From: Blasia pusilla
Taxonomy: Eukaryota; Marchantiophyta; Marchantiopsida; Blasiales
Assembly (NCBI GenBank): GCA_050084515.1
Contig: CM114272.1
Span: forward strand, 57,846,001-57,910,000
Reading direction: 5' to 3'
Length of the DNA stretch: 64,000 nt
A program made the position numbers and the translations under genes. Below, one piece after another: positions 25,810 to 40,012 of this stretch (positions are counted from its first letter, which is position 1; each line of letters starts with the position of its first letter). The notes beneath the pieces were generated by a model. The model worked only from the letters and a program-made list of their open reading frames with translations. It made no database searches and was not told the DNA's origin.

Positions 25810-27722
25810 TTAATTGTAAATATTTATTTTGATAGTAGCATTTTCATTATCTGTCATAATATGAATAGAATTCTTTGAACTTATTCTTGATAAGGCAATA
25901 TACAATTGTTTATGAGAAAATATTGGATTGGGTAAGTAAATACCAACTCTATCTAATGTTTGACCTTGTGACTTATTAATAGTCATTGCAAAAGCAGGAC
26001 GGATAGGAAATTGCAATCGTCGTAAATCAAAAGATAGGCCCGAATCAAAAGCAATCAATGGAATGCGTGGAATGAAAATTTTAGCTCCAATGTTTTTTCC
26101 CGTGATAATTGTTGCATCTATAAGATGTTGACTAAAGCCAGCTATCACCAGCCGAGTCCCGTTTGCTTGTCCCTTTGCTCCATTCATATTCCGTAATAGC
26201 ATTATCGGAGCTCCAATCTTCAAAGTCAAACAATGAGGTGGCAATTCAGATGGTAAACATGTATTCAAAAATTATGTTGGATAAACAAGTCTCATCTCAT
26301 CGTCGGAAACAGAATCAGCACTCAAGAAAGTATGCTCATGCAAAAACAAAATAAATCATTAATAATAAGAGAGATGATAGAAAAATATAGCAATACAACA
26401 ATCAAAATATAATAATGATATTCAAGAATATAAATATTACCTCTCTTGGAAATCGAGACATGATTTCCGCGTTTATGATATCCACAGTAATATTCTTGGT
26501 TGATAAAATGGATGTACCCCTCAAGAAATCAATGTCACTCCACTTATGAACATCGTGTCCATAAACAATGTCAATGAGATCATTGATCCTTATGGTTTTA
26601 ACAATTATCGCATCCGGAACTTGTATAAAATCCTCTCCAAGGTCCAAATGTAACGGTACACGACCCTCTCCTACCTCTAATAACCACGTTGCAAACGCTT
26701 CTTGCTCTTCTCGTGCATATCCTAATAATAAATATAAGATGAAGGAATAAGTAAATATTAAAAATAAACAAAAACCAGATGAAATGAAAAAGGTGAAATA
26801 TTAGTTTTATTCTTTAATACCTTGTACAGTATTAACTCTCATGTTGGTAGTGAGTTTCAATAATCTCACATCAAACCAAATAAGATATCTCCTAAGTGTT
26901 GCACGCACAACTGTGGCACGATCTCCACGACGAACAACTAGAAGAAGTTGTCGAAAGTCACCACCAAATAAAACGATCTTTCCCCCAAAAGGCAAGTCTC
27001 GTAATCGAGGATCCATCAAACCCATGATATCTTGGAAAATACGATTAACATCCTCAAATGCGTGACGATGGGTCATAGGAGCTTCATCCCACATGATCAA
27101 CTTCGCCTTTTGTATAAGGCGGGCCATATGACTATTGACCGATAGACTGGAAAATCGATAACAAAACAATATGTGAGGAACATTTATGAAAGATAATCAA
27201 AGAATAAAACAATAATATGCATGTCATAAAAGGAAAAGAAATCTTAAATATAGACTTACTTGCAAGTGGAACTTTCATGTACTTGGATAGGAATCTTGAA
27301 TCGATAATGAGCAGTACGACCTCCATCCAATAATAAAGCGGCAATACCCGAAGATTTTTCCTGAAAAATCCATATTTTTTATTACAGAAAAGCACTTTAA
27401 AAGAATAAAACTTAAAGAAATAAAAAGTGTAAAAAATTAATAATAAAATATACTATACATAATATCCACTTACAGAAGGTGGCGCATCCTGTAAGATATC
27501 GTGAAAAGCATTACAAATAACTTCCCAAATAGCTCGTTGTCCATCATTTAAAGACATCTCTCCTGCTCTCACACGTTCACAAAGCATATCATGATCGTAG
27601 GGGAGCTCTTCCTCTTCTAGACGCGAAATAGATAAATCACGAGCTTGGAAATCTGGTTGAGGCATGTCGGGGAAGTCCGCCATACTTTTACCATGATTTT
27701 GAAGATGGTAATGGACCTCCAA
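25810..27722 (-). pseudogene. Helitron PIF1-type helicase domain, P-loop missing
   Basis: This is the helicase half of RepHel, which would unwind DNA during rolling-circle-like transposition. In minus-strand order I see the linker (LNDGQRAIWEVICNAF), SSGIAALLLDGGRTAHYRF, the Walker B block LIMWDEAPMTHR near 27090, GGKIVLFGGDFRQ, LTTNMRVN, and near the end FAMTINKSQGQTLDRVGIYL and QLYIALSRI. Exons are separated by AT-rich introns with GTAAG donors and TTNCAG acceptors (for example 27473-27361 and one ending near 27150). The Walker A motif GxxGxGKT, expected just before SSGIAALLL, is absent: the intron 27473-27361 joins the flanking exons in phase without it, and no frame of that intron encodes it. 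A helicase without a P-loop should not hydrolyse ATP. Confidence 0.85.
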
Positions 27723-29115
27723 TACGCAAGATTAATAATATGAACATCCAATAGAAGGGTCGGAATACCAATTCTCTATTACAAGGAACAAATATAGAAG
27801 TTAAAACGTAAATAAAGTACCTAAAATATTCATAAGAGAAATAAGAAAAAAATTGACTTAACAAAAGGCATGCATATTACCTCAGGCCTTTGATGTAGAA
27901 GATATTCTGTCAATGGAACCAAAAAATGTTCCCACACCATATCCAGAAGGGAAGGTGTATTATATAGAAGACAAATGGCAAAGAGTAGACGTAATGAATA
28001 GCCAGTATGAATGACAACCGCCTCTTCAAAGCAAGAAAATATCTCTCTATCGTCCTCCAGAAGTCCCATCTGAATAGCGGTCTCTTTGAAGGTAGGATAA
28101 ACTACACCATCGATGGTTCTCAAATCTTGATATGATTGAGCTCCTCTCACATGATGGAGAAGTAATCGTAACCAATGACGCTCCCCTTCAACTAGGATTA
28201 GCCAAAAAAAAAAGTATTAGGAAGGAAGCATGAATATGATTCTAACATTAACTCAAATTTTTCCTTAATAATTGTATCTTAACAAAGAATTGAAAGTTTA
28301 CCTGGATTTGTCATATACAGACCTCCAATAGGATGTCCACATCCTTTTCGTGCACGTTTACGCGGATGCCATTGCTTCTTATTCCAAGAGTAATGAGAAG
28401 GGAACTCCAAATAAAGATATTGTCGCGCAGTCGAAACAGAAACATTTGTTGCAAACCATTGAGTGAGAGTGGTTTCCTTACTTCGCTCCAGAATATTACC
28501 CAATGAATCTTGCCCATGAAAATATACCATTTGACTTTCTGGAAGATGAACAATCAATCTCACAATACTTGGTTGCTCTGCATGTAGACTAAACTTGAAG
28601 ATTCGCCAACATGCTTCTGAAGAAGAAACGTACCTTCATACCATACAATATAAATATTGTTAGAGTCCCACATAATATCATAGGAAAAATTGGGAGATCT
28701 TGAAAGATAGAAGGGATCAAAATACCTTGCATCAAGATATAATGATGTCTCATCAATAGTATCCTTTTCTGATGTAGTATTTGCCAAGGTATATGATATG
28801 GCATCAAATCCTTTGTACACATACTTATAAAAGTACTTTACTGCCAAGATGCTATTTATTATCTCCAGATTGATATGACAATCAAATAAAGTACATAACA
28901 TTGGATTGTAAGGAACCACCCAACGATTATCAAAGTCATGATTTGACTTATTAATCAATCTGCCATTATCACGACTGTATAAACACATATAGAAGAATGT
29001 TAATAGTTGGGGAAAAAATATAGTACACTAATAGAAGAACATTAAATAACGAAATAATCAATAAAACCAATGAATTAGCTCTTATAAATAGGATATCCAT
29101 CCTCATTCTCCATTG
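27723..29115 (-). pseudogene. Helitron Rep C-terminal part with Y2 motif
   Basis: Continues Rep after the HUH domain. Near 28808-28850 the minus strand encodes AVKYFYKYVYKGFD, the two-tyrosine KYxxKYxxKG motif whose tyrosines cleave and join DNA ends in Helitron Rep proteins. Downstream are typical RepHel linker blocks: LTQWFATNVSV, YLYLEFPSHYSWNKKQW and PTFKETAIQMGLLEDD. They sit on separate frames divided by AT-rich introns. The blocks are well preserved, so decay is modest. Confidence 0.8.
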
Positions 29116-30635
29116 TCATTGATTCAAAGGGCATTGGGTATCCTTTGGGACATTTTTTGTCGTTTTATCCGTGTAAGGTGCAGTTGGATGTGCTACTCCA
29201 CACGGACCATGAATCATACAATTTCTTACAGTAGAATGTAGCCTAGGATGAGTCATGGGATTCGGAATCTCAGCAGATATAATATCGTCAAAATCAGAGG
29301 TTGTCCTTGGCTTATCCTCAGAAGCAAGAATAATTAGGATATGCACATGTGGTAGCCCTCTCTTTTGGAACTCAACCACATGAATGCATCCTACCACTCG
29401 ACCCAAAATATACTTATCCAATATAAGTCTCAACAACTCCTTCTTCTTTTGTTGGAAAACACGTACAACCAGGTCAGGACGATCAGACGTTGATTGCCCA
29501 TGAAGCAAAGCAGAAGTAATCTCTGGCCATTTAGGATTGCAAGTCATAGTCAAAAAGTAGTCAGGCTTCCCAAAATGTCCCACAATGGCCATAGCATCAT
29601 GGTACAATTGATGCATGTGACGGGGTCCTCCTATGAAAGACGAATGTAAGATAATACGTCTCCCTATGCCTTGACCGTTCACATCATGCCGAGTCATGGA
29701 TTCTCTGACACCTTGGTATAAATCAGCTCTCAACTCTTTTTGATGCAATCGTATCCAAGTTAGCCGTTGCATTTCGATAGTTGCATACATATCCACCATA
29801 TATTCTTGAGTAAGACGACCAAACCTCAACAACCGATTATTATCCATAGCGTTAGCTCGCATTTGAAGTCTGAATGAAGCAAATTGTAAAGCTGTAATGG
29901 TCTTTGAACTCGCCTCATGAGTGGTAACCTCACCTTGAATTCCTCCTTGTACATATCATCTCTATCTTCGTCCATCATAGCATCCCCTCTTAACGGCAGA
30001 TCATCTCTATGATCATGTCGCCCTTGCAAAGGTATCCCACGATGCCAACCTGCTTCACCATAAACAAAAGGCAAAACAAAGTGCAATGGGATATATGCTT
30101 CATTCAAGTCAGACAGACGACGAATCCCTCCTCCATGTAAGCAAACAATAATATAACGTCCTTCTACTGGCTCACTCCCATCTCCAAGCAAGATAGCTGC
30201 AATCTCTGAAGCAAGAGGCAAGGTGTATCGTTTTGCATCGAGACCTCGCTTACTACCCTTAAGAACAATATGAAAGTCAGAATTACATGAATCAATAGCC
30301 ATATTCCGAAATAAAGCCACATATGGATTATGGGCATGTAACATATCTTGTAATCCCCTTAAGATCTCTGGCCTCAATTGATCTCGATAATCTTCACTCA
30401 TAATCCTTCTTCTATGTTCCATCTGATGCTCATCATCATGAATATAAATTTGCGCGAATTGTGGAGGAGTACCACTTTCAGCATGAAGAGGTATAGTAGA
30501 ATGATATACACCTTGAATCATGAAGTTTCCTGTACCGCCTCGTTGCTCTGTCACATGTGCCCCAGTAGATGCCAATTGAAGAGCACTATTATAGGCACGT
30601 GCTTTACGCAAAAAATGGAGACTATTTGAACTCAT
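29116..30635 (-). CDS. Helitron Rep nuclease (HUH) segment
   Basis: Two overlapping minus-strand frames (30635-29826 and 29862-29116) form the Helitron-like N domain and HUH endonuclease. The first has the typical AQIYIHDDEHQMEHRRRIM start. The second has IILHSSFIGGPRHM, DYFLTMTCNPKWPEI and the metal-binding HUH box GLPHVHILIIL near 29350. A frame change between the two near 29850 suggests a single indel or an unrecognised intron. In the family, HUH ligands bind a divalent metal and the tyrosines encoded just downstream (28.8 kb) attack the DNA. Confidence 0.85.
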
Positions 30636-30647
30636 ACCAGAAAGTAA

Positions 30648-31487
30648 TTATGCTAGTATAGAAGGTGAAGCTGTCAAATATGGTAATTGAATCTTACCAT
30701 GCCCACAACACATACTAAAAGGCGAGATTATAAACCTAGTATACTTCACTCTCTCACACTTCCAATGTAGAGCATTGCAAGTCGGACAAAAAACATTCAT
30801 AAGTCCGACACTAAAACGGCCAATCATACTATCAATACGATCTCCCAACCTAAGAATTTGAATGTGATTCTCTTCAAAGTTAGGAATACGTGCAATATTG
30901 AGCAACTTTTCCAAGTTCACAACCCTTCTAGATCCCATATTTGGAATCGAGGCATGTATATTGTCTCCATTTTCTTCCATGTGGCCTTCACGATTGGCTG
31001 CATTGGCATCGCTCCTTATCAACGGAGCACAAACATGTGCAATCTCATGTAGTTCATCCAAATGTGATCCCACATTTGGAATCGAGGCATGTACATTATC
31101 TTTATTCACTTCTATGTGGCCTTCACAATTAGGTCCATTGGCATCATTCCTTATCAACGAATCGCCACCATGTGCAATCTCATGTACTTCATCCAAATGA
31201 GCATGTCTTCTTCTTTGGCCCTCAACTCGAGCAACTTGAAGCATGTGAGATAATCGTAGAGGATTGGTAGGAACTGGAAGACTGCAAGCAGAGGTTAAGA
31301 AATTAATATATATAATTATAATAAGAATAAATATACATACAAACATATCTATATTAAATCTGAGTATATAGTTTAGAAATATACATTGGAGATGGAAAGA
31401 CCACAATCCTAGAGTTTGGAATAGCTTCAACTTCATGATGTACCATAATTGGCCTGCAAAAAAATTTGTTATTAGAAAATCATTCAT
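30648..31487 (-). CDS. Helitron RepHel N-terminal zinc-finger exon region
   Basis: The minus-strand frame carries CPTCNALHWKCERVK, then ISPFSMCCGHGKIQLP, the Cys-rich segment that precedes the Rep domain in plant Helitrons and probably binds zinc. Upstream in the same frame a 40-odd residue segment is duplicated head to tail: HEIAHGGDSLIRNDAN and HEIAHVCAPLIRSDAN, each followed by an EGH(I/M)E and ASIPN(V/M)GS block, at about 30935-31195. The exon probably begins at an acceptor at 31281, so frame sequence to its right is likely intron. Confidence 0.7.
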   Translation of the reverse strand: MNDFLITNFFAGQLWYIMKLKLFQTLGLWSFHLQCIFLNYILRFNIDMFVCIFILIIIIYINFLTSACSLPVPTNPLRLSHMLQVARVEGQRRRHAHLDEVHEIAHGGDSLIRNDANGPNCEGHIEVNKDNVHASIPNVGSHLDELHEIAHVCAPLIRSDANAANREGHMEENGDNIHASIPNMGSRRVVNLEKLLNIARIPNFEENHIQILRLGDRIDSMIGRFSVGLMNVFCPTCNALHWKCERVKYTRFIISPFSMCCGHGKIQLPYLTASPSILA

Positions 31488-32147
31488 AAAAATTTAAGAC
31501 CAAGTAGGAAGCATCAATAATAAAAGTATGTAAAGCATACCTTGTATTAGCTTGAGTATGAAAGTCATTAGTAGTCATAGCCTCGACTTCCTCTCTAGGA
31601 AGAAGATTCACAAACAATTGATAAACATTCGCTTGGGCCAAATTATTGTGCCTTCTTCTCTGGCCTTGTGCTGGTGCAACTTGAAGCATAGCATGTAATC
31701 CCCGAGGGTTGGACGGAAGTGGAAGACTGAGAAAAACAATATTAATAAAAATCAGGTCAAAATAATTAAATTAAAAAACAAATTAAAAAAAAACAAAAAA
31801 AATAAAAAATTAATGAGTGGATGAAACATACATTGGAGACGATGTAGAGTCTATTAAACATGAAGATTTCCATTGGAAGGTGTTGCTACCAACCTGAACA
31901 AAGAAAAATAAAATCATAATACGAAAAAAGATTATAACTATTATTATAATAAAAAGTAGAAATGTTGTATATAAATAAATACCTTATAGTATTTGCGCCT
32001 GGTGAGCCATCGATGATGGGTGGTTGTAATTCTTCCATCAATGGAACATTCACAACAACTTCAATAGATCTCAATTCAACTAATTTAGTATGTCTTCGCT
32101 TTTGATGTATATCACGTAATCGTTGTGGGTTCGATGGATTTGGAAGT
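31281..32147 (-). repeat. Serially duplicated short exons in the Helitron 5' gene region
   Basis: Three exon starts right after splice acceptors (minus-strand positions 32147, 31726 and 31281) encode related peptides: LPNPSNPQRLRDI, LPLPSNPRGLHAMLQV and LPVPTNPLRLSHMLQV. Two continue with QGQRRRH-type basic motifs. Introns between them are AT-rich with GT and AG ends. This is an exon duplicated at least twice; function unknown, perhaps a nuclear-localisation or DNA-contact segment (inference). Confidence 0.65.
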
Positions 32148-33967
32148 CTACATCACAAACATGAAAGATATTAAAGTCACTCAACAAATCTAGAGTGTGC
32201 ACGTATAGTTACGATATCATTCTATAATCATAATGCTAAGTATCCTTACATTGGAGATGACAAAGTCGTTGAATGATCTACAAATCGCATATCTTGAAGC
32301 GCCCTTCTGTTTCTTTGAGAACCAACTCTTCTAGCCTTCTTATATGCAAGCTTCTCTATTTCCTCCAGAATCCGTATAGAAGATGGAGCACTACATAAAA
32401 TGTGGTGATCATGCTCCACATTAGGTAAAGAGACTACATTGGTGATGTCTGCGAATGGTCTTTTTTCATTTCGCCTCGATGATTCCTCTTGAAATTCATG
32501 CATCTTGTGACAATATTAACCATCCGACCAAAATATGTATTGTCAATATATAAAAAAGTAATCTAAAAAAAGAGAAAAATTTGTAAAAAAAACTTATACT
32601 CAAGATTTGGTCCGTGAATATTATAATCTATATTAAAATTTTTTTTACACATAACTGAAGTTTTTATAAAAATATGAGATAGGGAAATCATTCTAACGGG
32701 TAATGAGACTCGGCCGTACTCATCTCACTTGAGTCCTCAGAGCAAATTGTATGAAAATCACTAATTTCCCATGATCCCGACCCGCAACAATCACGTACAA
32801 ATGAATGGCTAGATGCTATAGGGTCTGAGGAAGGGATGCAATCATGTGTGGAATTTGTATCTCCTTCTCCCTCCTGACCTCCAACTACTTCTTGTGAAAT
32901 AGAATGATGATTCACCACAGGTGTGGTTAAAATCCTAGATGCACTCTCATCATAACTACAACTCTAACCATTTCTCAAAGAGCTTATGCTAACATTAGGA
33001 GCATTAATCCCATTTTCAAAAATTGGCAATAGTACATAGCTAGGACTTAAAGCCTTATCCATATTTTCAAAAATCGGCGATGGAACATAGCCAGGACTTG
33101 AAGCATTATTCTATTTTCAATGATCGGCGATGGGACATACTCCGGACTTGATATTTGTATCACCTCTACGACGTCGACATCTATAGGTGTATAATCCCTT
33201 TCTTGTTCATCAAGAGGAATGTAGAACTCACCATCGCTAAAGCGTAATTCGTCAACACTCATTTATAAAGTATCCAGCATTATCCACACAATTATTTTAA
33301 TAATAGAAATATTTCAAAATAATAAAAGAAATACTCAATAGATAAGGATAATAAATCTCCACACCTGAATATTAGAACACAAGCAGAGAAGACTTACTTT
33401 TTTGAGTCACTCCACTCCCAAAGAAATGAAACTTGATCGTTTGCTCAACTCAACAATCTCAAACAGACATATCTGAGAACAAAACGAACATGGATTTGAT
33501 GATTAATTGGATATACACAATAGATAGTACTCTCTAGGCTACTTATCTCCAATATCTCGACTATCTGCACTTATGTCTAAATCCCCATAATCCATACACC
33601 TATATTCCAGGTCGAACTCATCACCAACATACCATCCCTCGAAATCGTAGAGGGAAGTGGAGGAATATTCTCCATCGTGAAGGTCTTCAAGACCATGACA
33701 AATATCTACAGAGTATCTCTCATTACTATTGAGAGTAATCACAATTTCCTCGCCTATTTAGACTTCTCCAACCTCCTGAGTCTCATTGAAACCATTTGAA
33801 ATAGGAGCAAAAAAATTAGGGTCCACATCAAACAATTTTGGTTTTCGTTGAGAGCGAGATAATGAAAATCTATGTTCATCTCTCTCTACCAAATATTCAC
33901 GACTCGTATTTATTACGATTTCTTCCACAATTATCGGCCTCTTGCATCTCGATGAGAGAGTTGACAT
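32148..33967 (-). other. Helitron 5' region, possible further exons
   Basis: Several minus-strand frames of 67-85 codons (33967-33758, 33742-33539, 33262-33047, 32918-32688, 32503-32246) are acidic or Ser-rich and separated by AT-rich DNA. One ends in KARRVGSQRNRRALQD. They may be 5' exons of RepHel, but I could not phase them into one product. A 33 bp-scale duplication (TTTTCAAAAATTGGC-like) occurs near 33015-33130. Confidence 0.35.
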
Positions 33968-34446
33968 GGCGTAAGCTAGTTAGGCTCACTCCGCATAGGC
34001 AATATTATTCACTGCAAATTTAAAAAGAGCATATTAAATTTTCAATATAAATTAGATAATTCAAGTAAAAAAACATAACTTCTAATATAATTTCATAAGA
34101 CTCAAATAATAAAAACGCTATAAAATTTGTAAGAGAACCAAATCCGGCATAAGAAAAAATGATTTTCATAACTAAAACCCAAAGTCCCCCTAGCTCTTGA
34201 CATATAGCACGGCTATGTGAGTAAGGCCGAGTCATGAAGTGCGGGCCAAGTGGGTCGGATTCGAGCCCCGCTCCGAGCAGGAATATGTTTCAACCCTGCC
34301 CGTCCTCTAGCGGCATAGACACCTTATAAAGGTCACCCACGTAACCTGCAAGTGGCAAAACGAGATGGTTGGGTTTTGCCGCTCTTGTAGTCTCCGCGGG
34401 TAGTATACACAGGCATAGTACGGGCGTATAGGTCTGTCCGAGAAGG

Positions 34447-34487
34447 ACCTGTTCGGGTCTTTTCGAGAAGGAAAAACCCGAACAGGT
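34447..34487. repeat. Long near-perfect hairpin
   Basis: Arms ACCTGTTCGGGTCTTTTC (34447-34464) and GAAAAACCCGAACAGGT (34471-34487) pair over 17 bases around a 6-base loop. The surrounding 34.2-34.6 kb is GC-richer than the Helitron coding region and may be captured DNA or part of another element. Confidence 0.75.
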
Positions 34488-35040
34488 TGGGTTTTGCACA
34501 CTGCCATATAAACTATAGCGCGGGATGGGATAATGTATTTGTACGAGAGACAGAGGCATACAAGTACATACTATAAAGACTAAGATCTTAAATGCCCAAG
34601 TTCTCTCTCTATAACTCTTGGCGAGGCAAAGGCTGGCGTTGACGCATCGATTGCAACTCGCCGATCTTGACCTTCGAGCCAGCCCAACTCAACAGCTAGC
34701 GAAGTGCGTTTGATTTTATCAAGCAAAGAAATTTGCTCGATCCTATCCACGTCTCCCACCTTCACGCTACCTCTAGGAGGGCGCCCAACTACCCTAGCCA
34801 ACCTGCCACGATCTCCTTCTTGTCCACATAAGCATGTATTTTGTGTAAGTACCTTGTTGTGCGTCTCGGTTGTGAATCCCTCACACTCTCCGACTCGGGA
34901 ACTATGAGTTTGATTGATGCGTGACTTCTTCCCTCTAAGCGAGTCTCGGGAGCGGCTAGTGGGGAGTGGAGGAGGTGGCTGGGAGCGGCCACTCGCCAAT
35001 GTAGGGTCACAATTTCAAAATCGACGTGATCTAGAAGTTG

Positions 35041-37088
<2,048 letters not shown>

Positions 37089-37222
37089 ATAAATTTACAT
37101 TTATAAATATTATCCCTAAAAGAAAATTTACCTCTTTTTCATGATAAATTATTTTTAAAATAAATTGACATTTATAAATATTATCTCCAAAATAAAATTT
37201 AACTCTTTTTCATGATAATTTA
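37089..37222. repeat. Two-copy AT-rich tandem repeat, about 68 bp
   Basis: Both copies contain ACATTTATAAATATTATC and CTCTTTTTCATGATAA. They are diverged and non-coding, and lie just left of the palindromic minisatellite. Confidence 0.7.
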
Positions 37223-37327
37223 TTTTTTCCTTTTAAAATTTTAAATTATTATTTCAAAATTTAGGAAAAAAACTAAAACTTTTAATTTCAAATTCATTTT
37301 GGAAGGGAAATTACATAGTATTTTGGT

Positions 37328-37925
37328 CAACCCGTCGAATTCCGACGGGTTGCAAGATAAACTTTTTTCGAAAAAAAAAACTTCCAACCCATCGGATTTT
37401 GACGGGTTGCAAGATAAACTTTTTCGAAAAAAAAAAACTTCCAACCCGTCGTATTCCGATAGGTTGCATGATGAACTTTTTTCGAAAAAAAAAAAACTGC
37501 CAACCTGTCGGATTCTGACGGGTTGCATGATGAACTTTTTAAAAAAAAAAAAAACTTCCAACCCGTCCAATTCCGACAGGTTGCATGATGAACTTTTTTT
37601 GCAAGAAAGTAACTTGCAATCTGTCGGATTCCGACGGGTTGCAGGATGAACTTTTTTTGCATGAAAGTATCTTTCAACCCGTCAGAATCTGATGGGTTGC
37701 AAGATGATTTTTTTTTGAAGAAAAGTAACTTGCAATCCATGGGATTCTGATGGGTTGCAAAATGATTTTTTTTCATAAGAAACATCCGCAACCCGTCGGA
37801 TCCCGACGGGTTGCTTATGAACTATTTTTTGAAAATAATTGTAACCCGTCGTGTTCCGACGGGTTGCAAGATGAACTTTGTTGGCAAAAGAGATGCAACC
37901 TGTCGGTTCCGACATGTTGCTTTAC
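37328..37925. repeat. Minisatellite of palindromic units, about 11 copies
   Basis: Eleven units of about 53-59 bp (mostly 58) follow head to tail. Each starts with a variant of CAACCCGTCGGATTCCGACG followed by GGTTGC. The core AACCCGTCGGA-T-TCCGACGGGTT is a perfect inverted repeat in its consensus form. The rest of the unit is A/T homopolymer-like (GATGAACTTTTTT and AAAA tracts). Both strands are open in several frames with repeated NPSDSDGLQD-like peptides, which I take as repeat artefacts. Units at the right end (37790 onward) are shorter and more diverged. Confidence 0.92.
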
Positions 37926-39216
37926 CTACATAATTTACAACATGTAGAATTGCAACCACATACTTTGCAAAAATGGAGAAAACTCACTTGGCGGATAAAG
38001 TGTCCCCATTGCCTCATACGTACGGTCCACCAACTGAGCCACAGACATAACTCTTTGTATTTCCCCTAAATCGCATGCTTTCTCCACCACACATGAAGCT
38101 CTTCTTGGCACTCCATGGCTTGTTTCAAGGTTTTGCTATCCTTGCAACGTTGAAGTAGAGCTACATGCTGTGTTCTCTTAGTCTCATGGAAAAAGGAGGA
38201 CAATTTAGGCCCGAATGTGGTCCACTTGCTATTCTCTTCTAAAGATTTCATGAATTTGAAAGCAAACAAAAACTTCAAAAATATCAAAAAAATTTGAAGA
38301 GAGGAGGCGAATTCCACCCTCTTTTTTGAAGAGAGACTCTCCTCTCTTCCTCTCCTCTCTTACTCTCTCTTGCCAGAATACCAGCCCTCGAATAGTAGCA
38401 CTTACTAGAAATATGATGCAGATGTTATGTCCTCTTGCATTTCATAAGAGCTTCATGAGAATGTTTCAAATGAAATGAAATGAACTTTATATATTTGTAA
38501 ATGGAATGTGGATGTAGTGGAATGAACTCACATCTGTTGTGCTTGCTAGATCTTTTTGTTGTATGAAGGGTGGTACTGAGAGCGTTTGAAGTCCTGGACA
38601 TGGGCTCACATGTGAATGCTGTGTAATCTTTCTACAAATAGTCTATTGATATTCGCTATTAGAAAAAAATGTCAATGGGTAGACATAAAAGTATACATAA
38701 GGAATGGTGTGAAAGAAAATGCAGATTTTATAGTTGAATTTTCATAGCCCATCGGTAGGGTTGGAGCAAGTAGGATGCTATTTTTCAGTTGCAACAACCC
38801 TACGTTTTGCATTGGGAATGGGTGCAGACGGAGTAAAGCTCAAAGATGATGCAAATATATGCAAAAATGGCGCCTTAATACCGAAATAAAAGATAACAGA
38901 AACTGATTTTAAAATTTTCCAATCTGGAGTGAAAATGATACTTTGACATTAGATGAAAGTGGTTGCGGTAATATTGAAAGTGATCTCACATTCCGAATGA
39001 AAATGGTTGCAGTGAAGGTGATAAATTTCACACGTGTGAACCACGTGATTTCCTACTCTGCCGTCCAAAAAAGATGATTTACCCACTTCTATGTGAGAAA
39101 TACCTTTGGATAAATAAGTGATGAACAGATGTGAAGCCTCTTCTAGGTGTCAACATTTGGGACCTAGACACAAAAAGATGCTAACATGCTTAATAGTATG
39201 ATATACAAGAAGGAGA
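37926..39216. other. Intergenic, no gene seen
   Basis: AT-rich with short frames only. A CTCTCCTCTCTTCCTCTCC pyrimidine-rich stretch lies at about 38330-38370. Confidence 0.4.
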
Positions 39217-39570
39217 AAATCGTTGTTACAACCAAGGTTGCATATTGACAAAATTCGTGTTTGCGGACATATCCATGTCCATGTCCGTGGAATTACGTCC
39301 GTCCTATAGAAGGACTTATCCACATGGGCCCCATCTTCCCCTTCTTTCTCATCCTTCCCATTTGCCTTCGTGATCTGCACTTTCTTGTTTCTTCCTCCTT
39401 CCACCTCCACTTCCTCCTCCCTTATTGCCCCGCCCGCCCTTGCCATACCTTCCATCATGAAATATAAGTGTGGGCCCACGTTATCCAATCCATGTCCGTG
39501 GATATGTCCAAACTTGTCCATGATGTTTGGCCTAGGGACGGACTTGTTCATTTTTGTACAACGATGGTTA
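39217..39570. mobile_element. Foldback or MITE-like element
   Basis: Imperfect inverted arms surround a pyrimidine-rich centre. GTTTGCGGACATATCC near 39262 faces GGATATGTCCAAAC near 39498, and ACTTATCCACATGGGCCC near 39317 faces GTGGGCCCACGTTATCC near 39470. The outer ends share ATCGTTGT. No transposase coding. Target duplication not established. Confidence 0.45.
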
Positions 39571-39644
39571 TAAAGAGCACTCCATTAGAAATATTTTGTA
39601 AGGAGTTAAAAGAATCTCAATTCATTTTCAAGGGAGATAGCACT

Positions 39645-40012
39645 TGTCATGACCATACGGATTATGTTGTAGAGTATAGTGTGCTAGTAGAGGCCATACC
39701 TTATGTAGGGCCGTAGTGCCTAGGTAGGGATGTGGTTTCATACATAGGGTTGGGGGTTACTCCATTGAGGGTGACTTTTCCAGTAGGGCCCGCCCTTAGG
39801 TTGGAGGGTATAGTGTGGATTTTACTCAAAGAACAATTAGTTCTTTGAGTTGAGCGTGTTGCGTTGGGAGTTAGCCTTGGTAGTGAGTAGAGCTCTTGGC
39901 TGTGGTGGTTCCCGCAAGCTTCGACCTGGATTCTCCCATCGTGGAGTGGGTTTGGCTCGATTGTATGTGATTCTATACGTGTTTTATGACAATAGGTCTT
40001 TCACCGATTTCA
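39645..40012 (+). repeat. 5' LTR (copy 1)
   Basis: Begins TGTCATGACCATAC and ends GATTTCA, matching 48986-49353 with few differences. Contains the perfect palindrome ACTCAAAGAAC-aatta-GTTCTTTGAGT at about 39834-39860. CACTCAAAGAAC occurs once more just after the repeat. Confidence 0.85.

Noticed and set aside
37241-37915. Repeat-containing protein genes over the minisatellite, or a CRISPR array
   Set aside because: Frames on both strands only reflect the 58-bp repeat. Units have no unique spacers, and the genomic setting is a plant nucleus.
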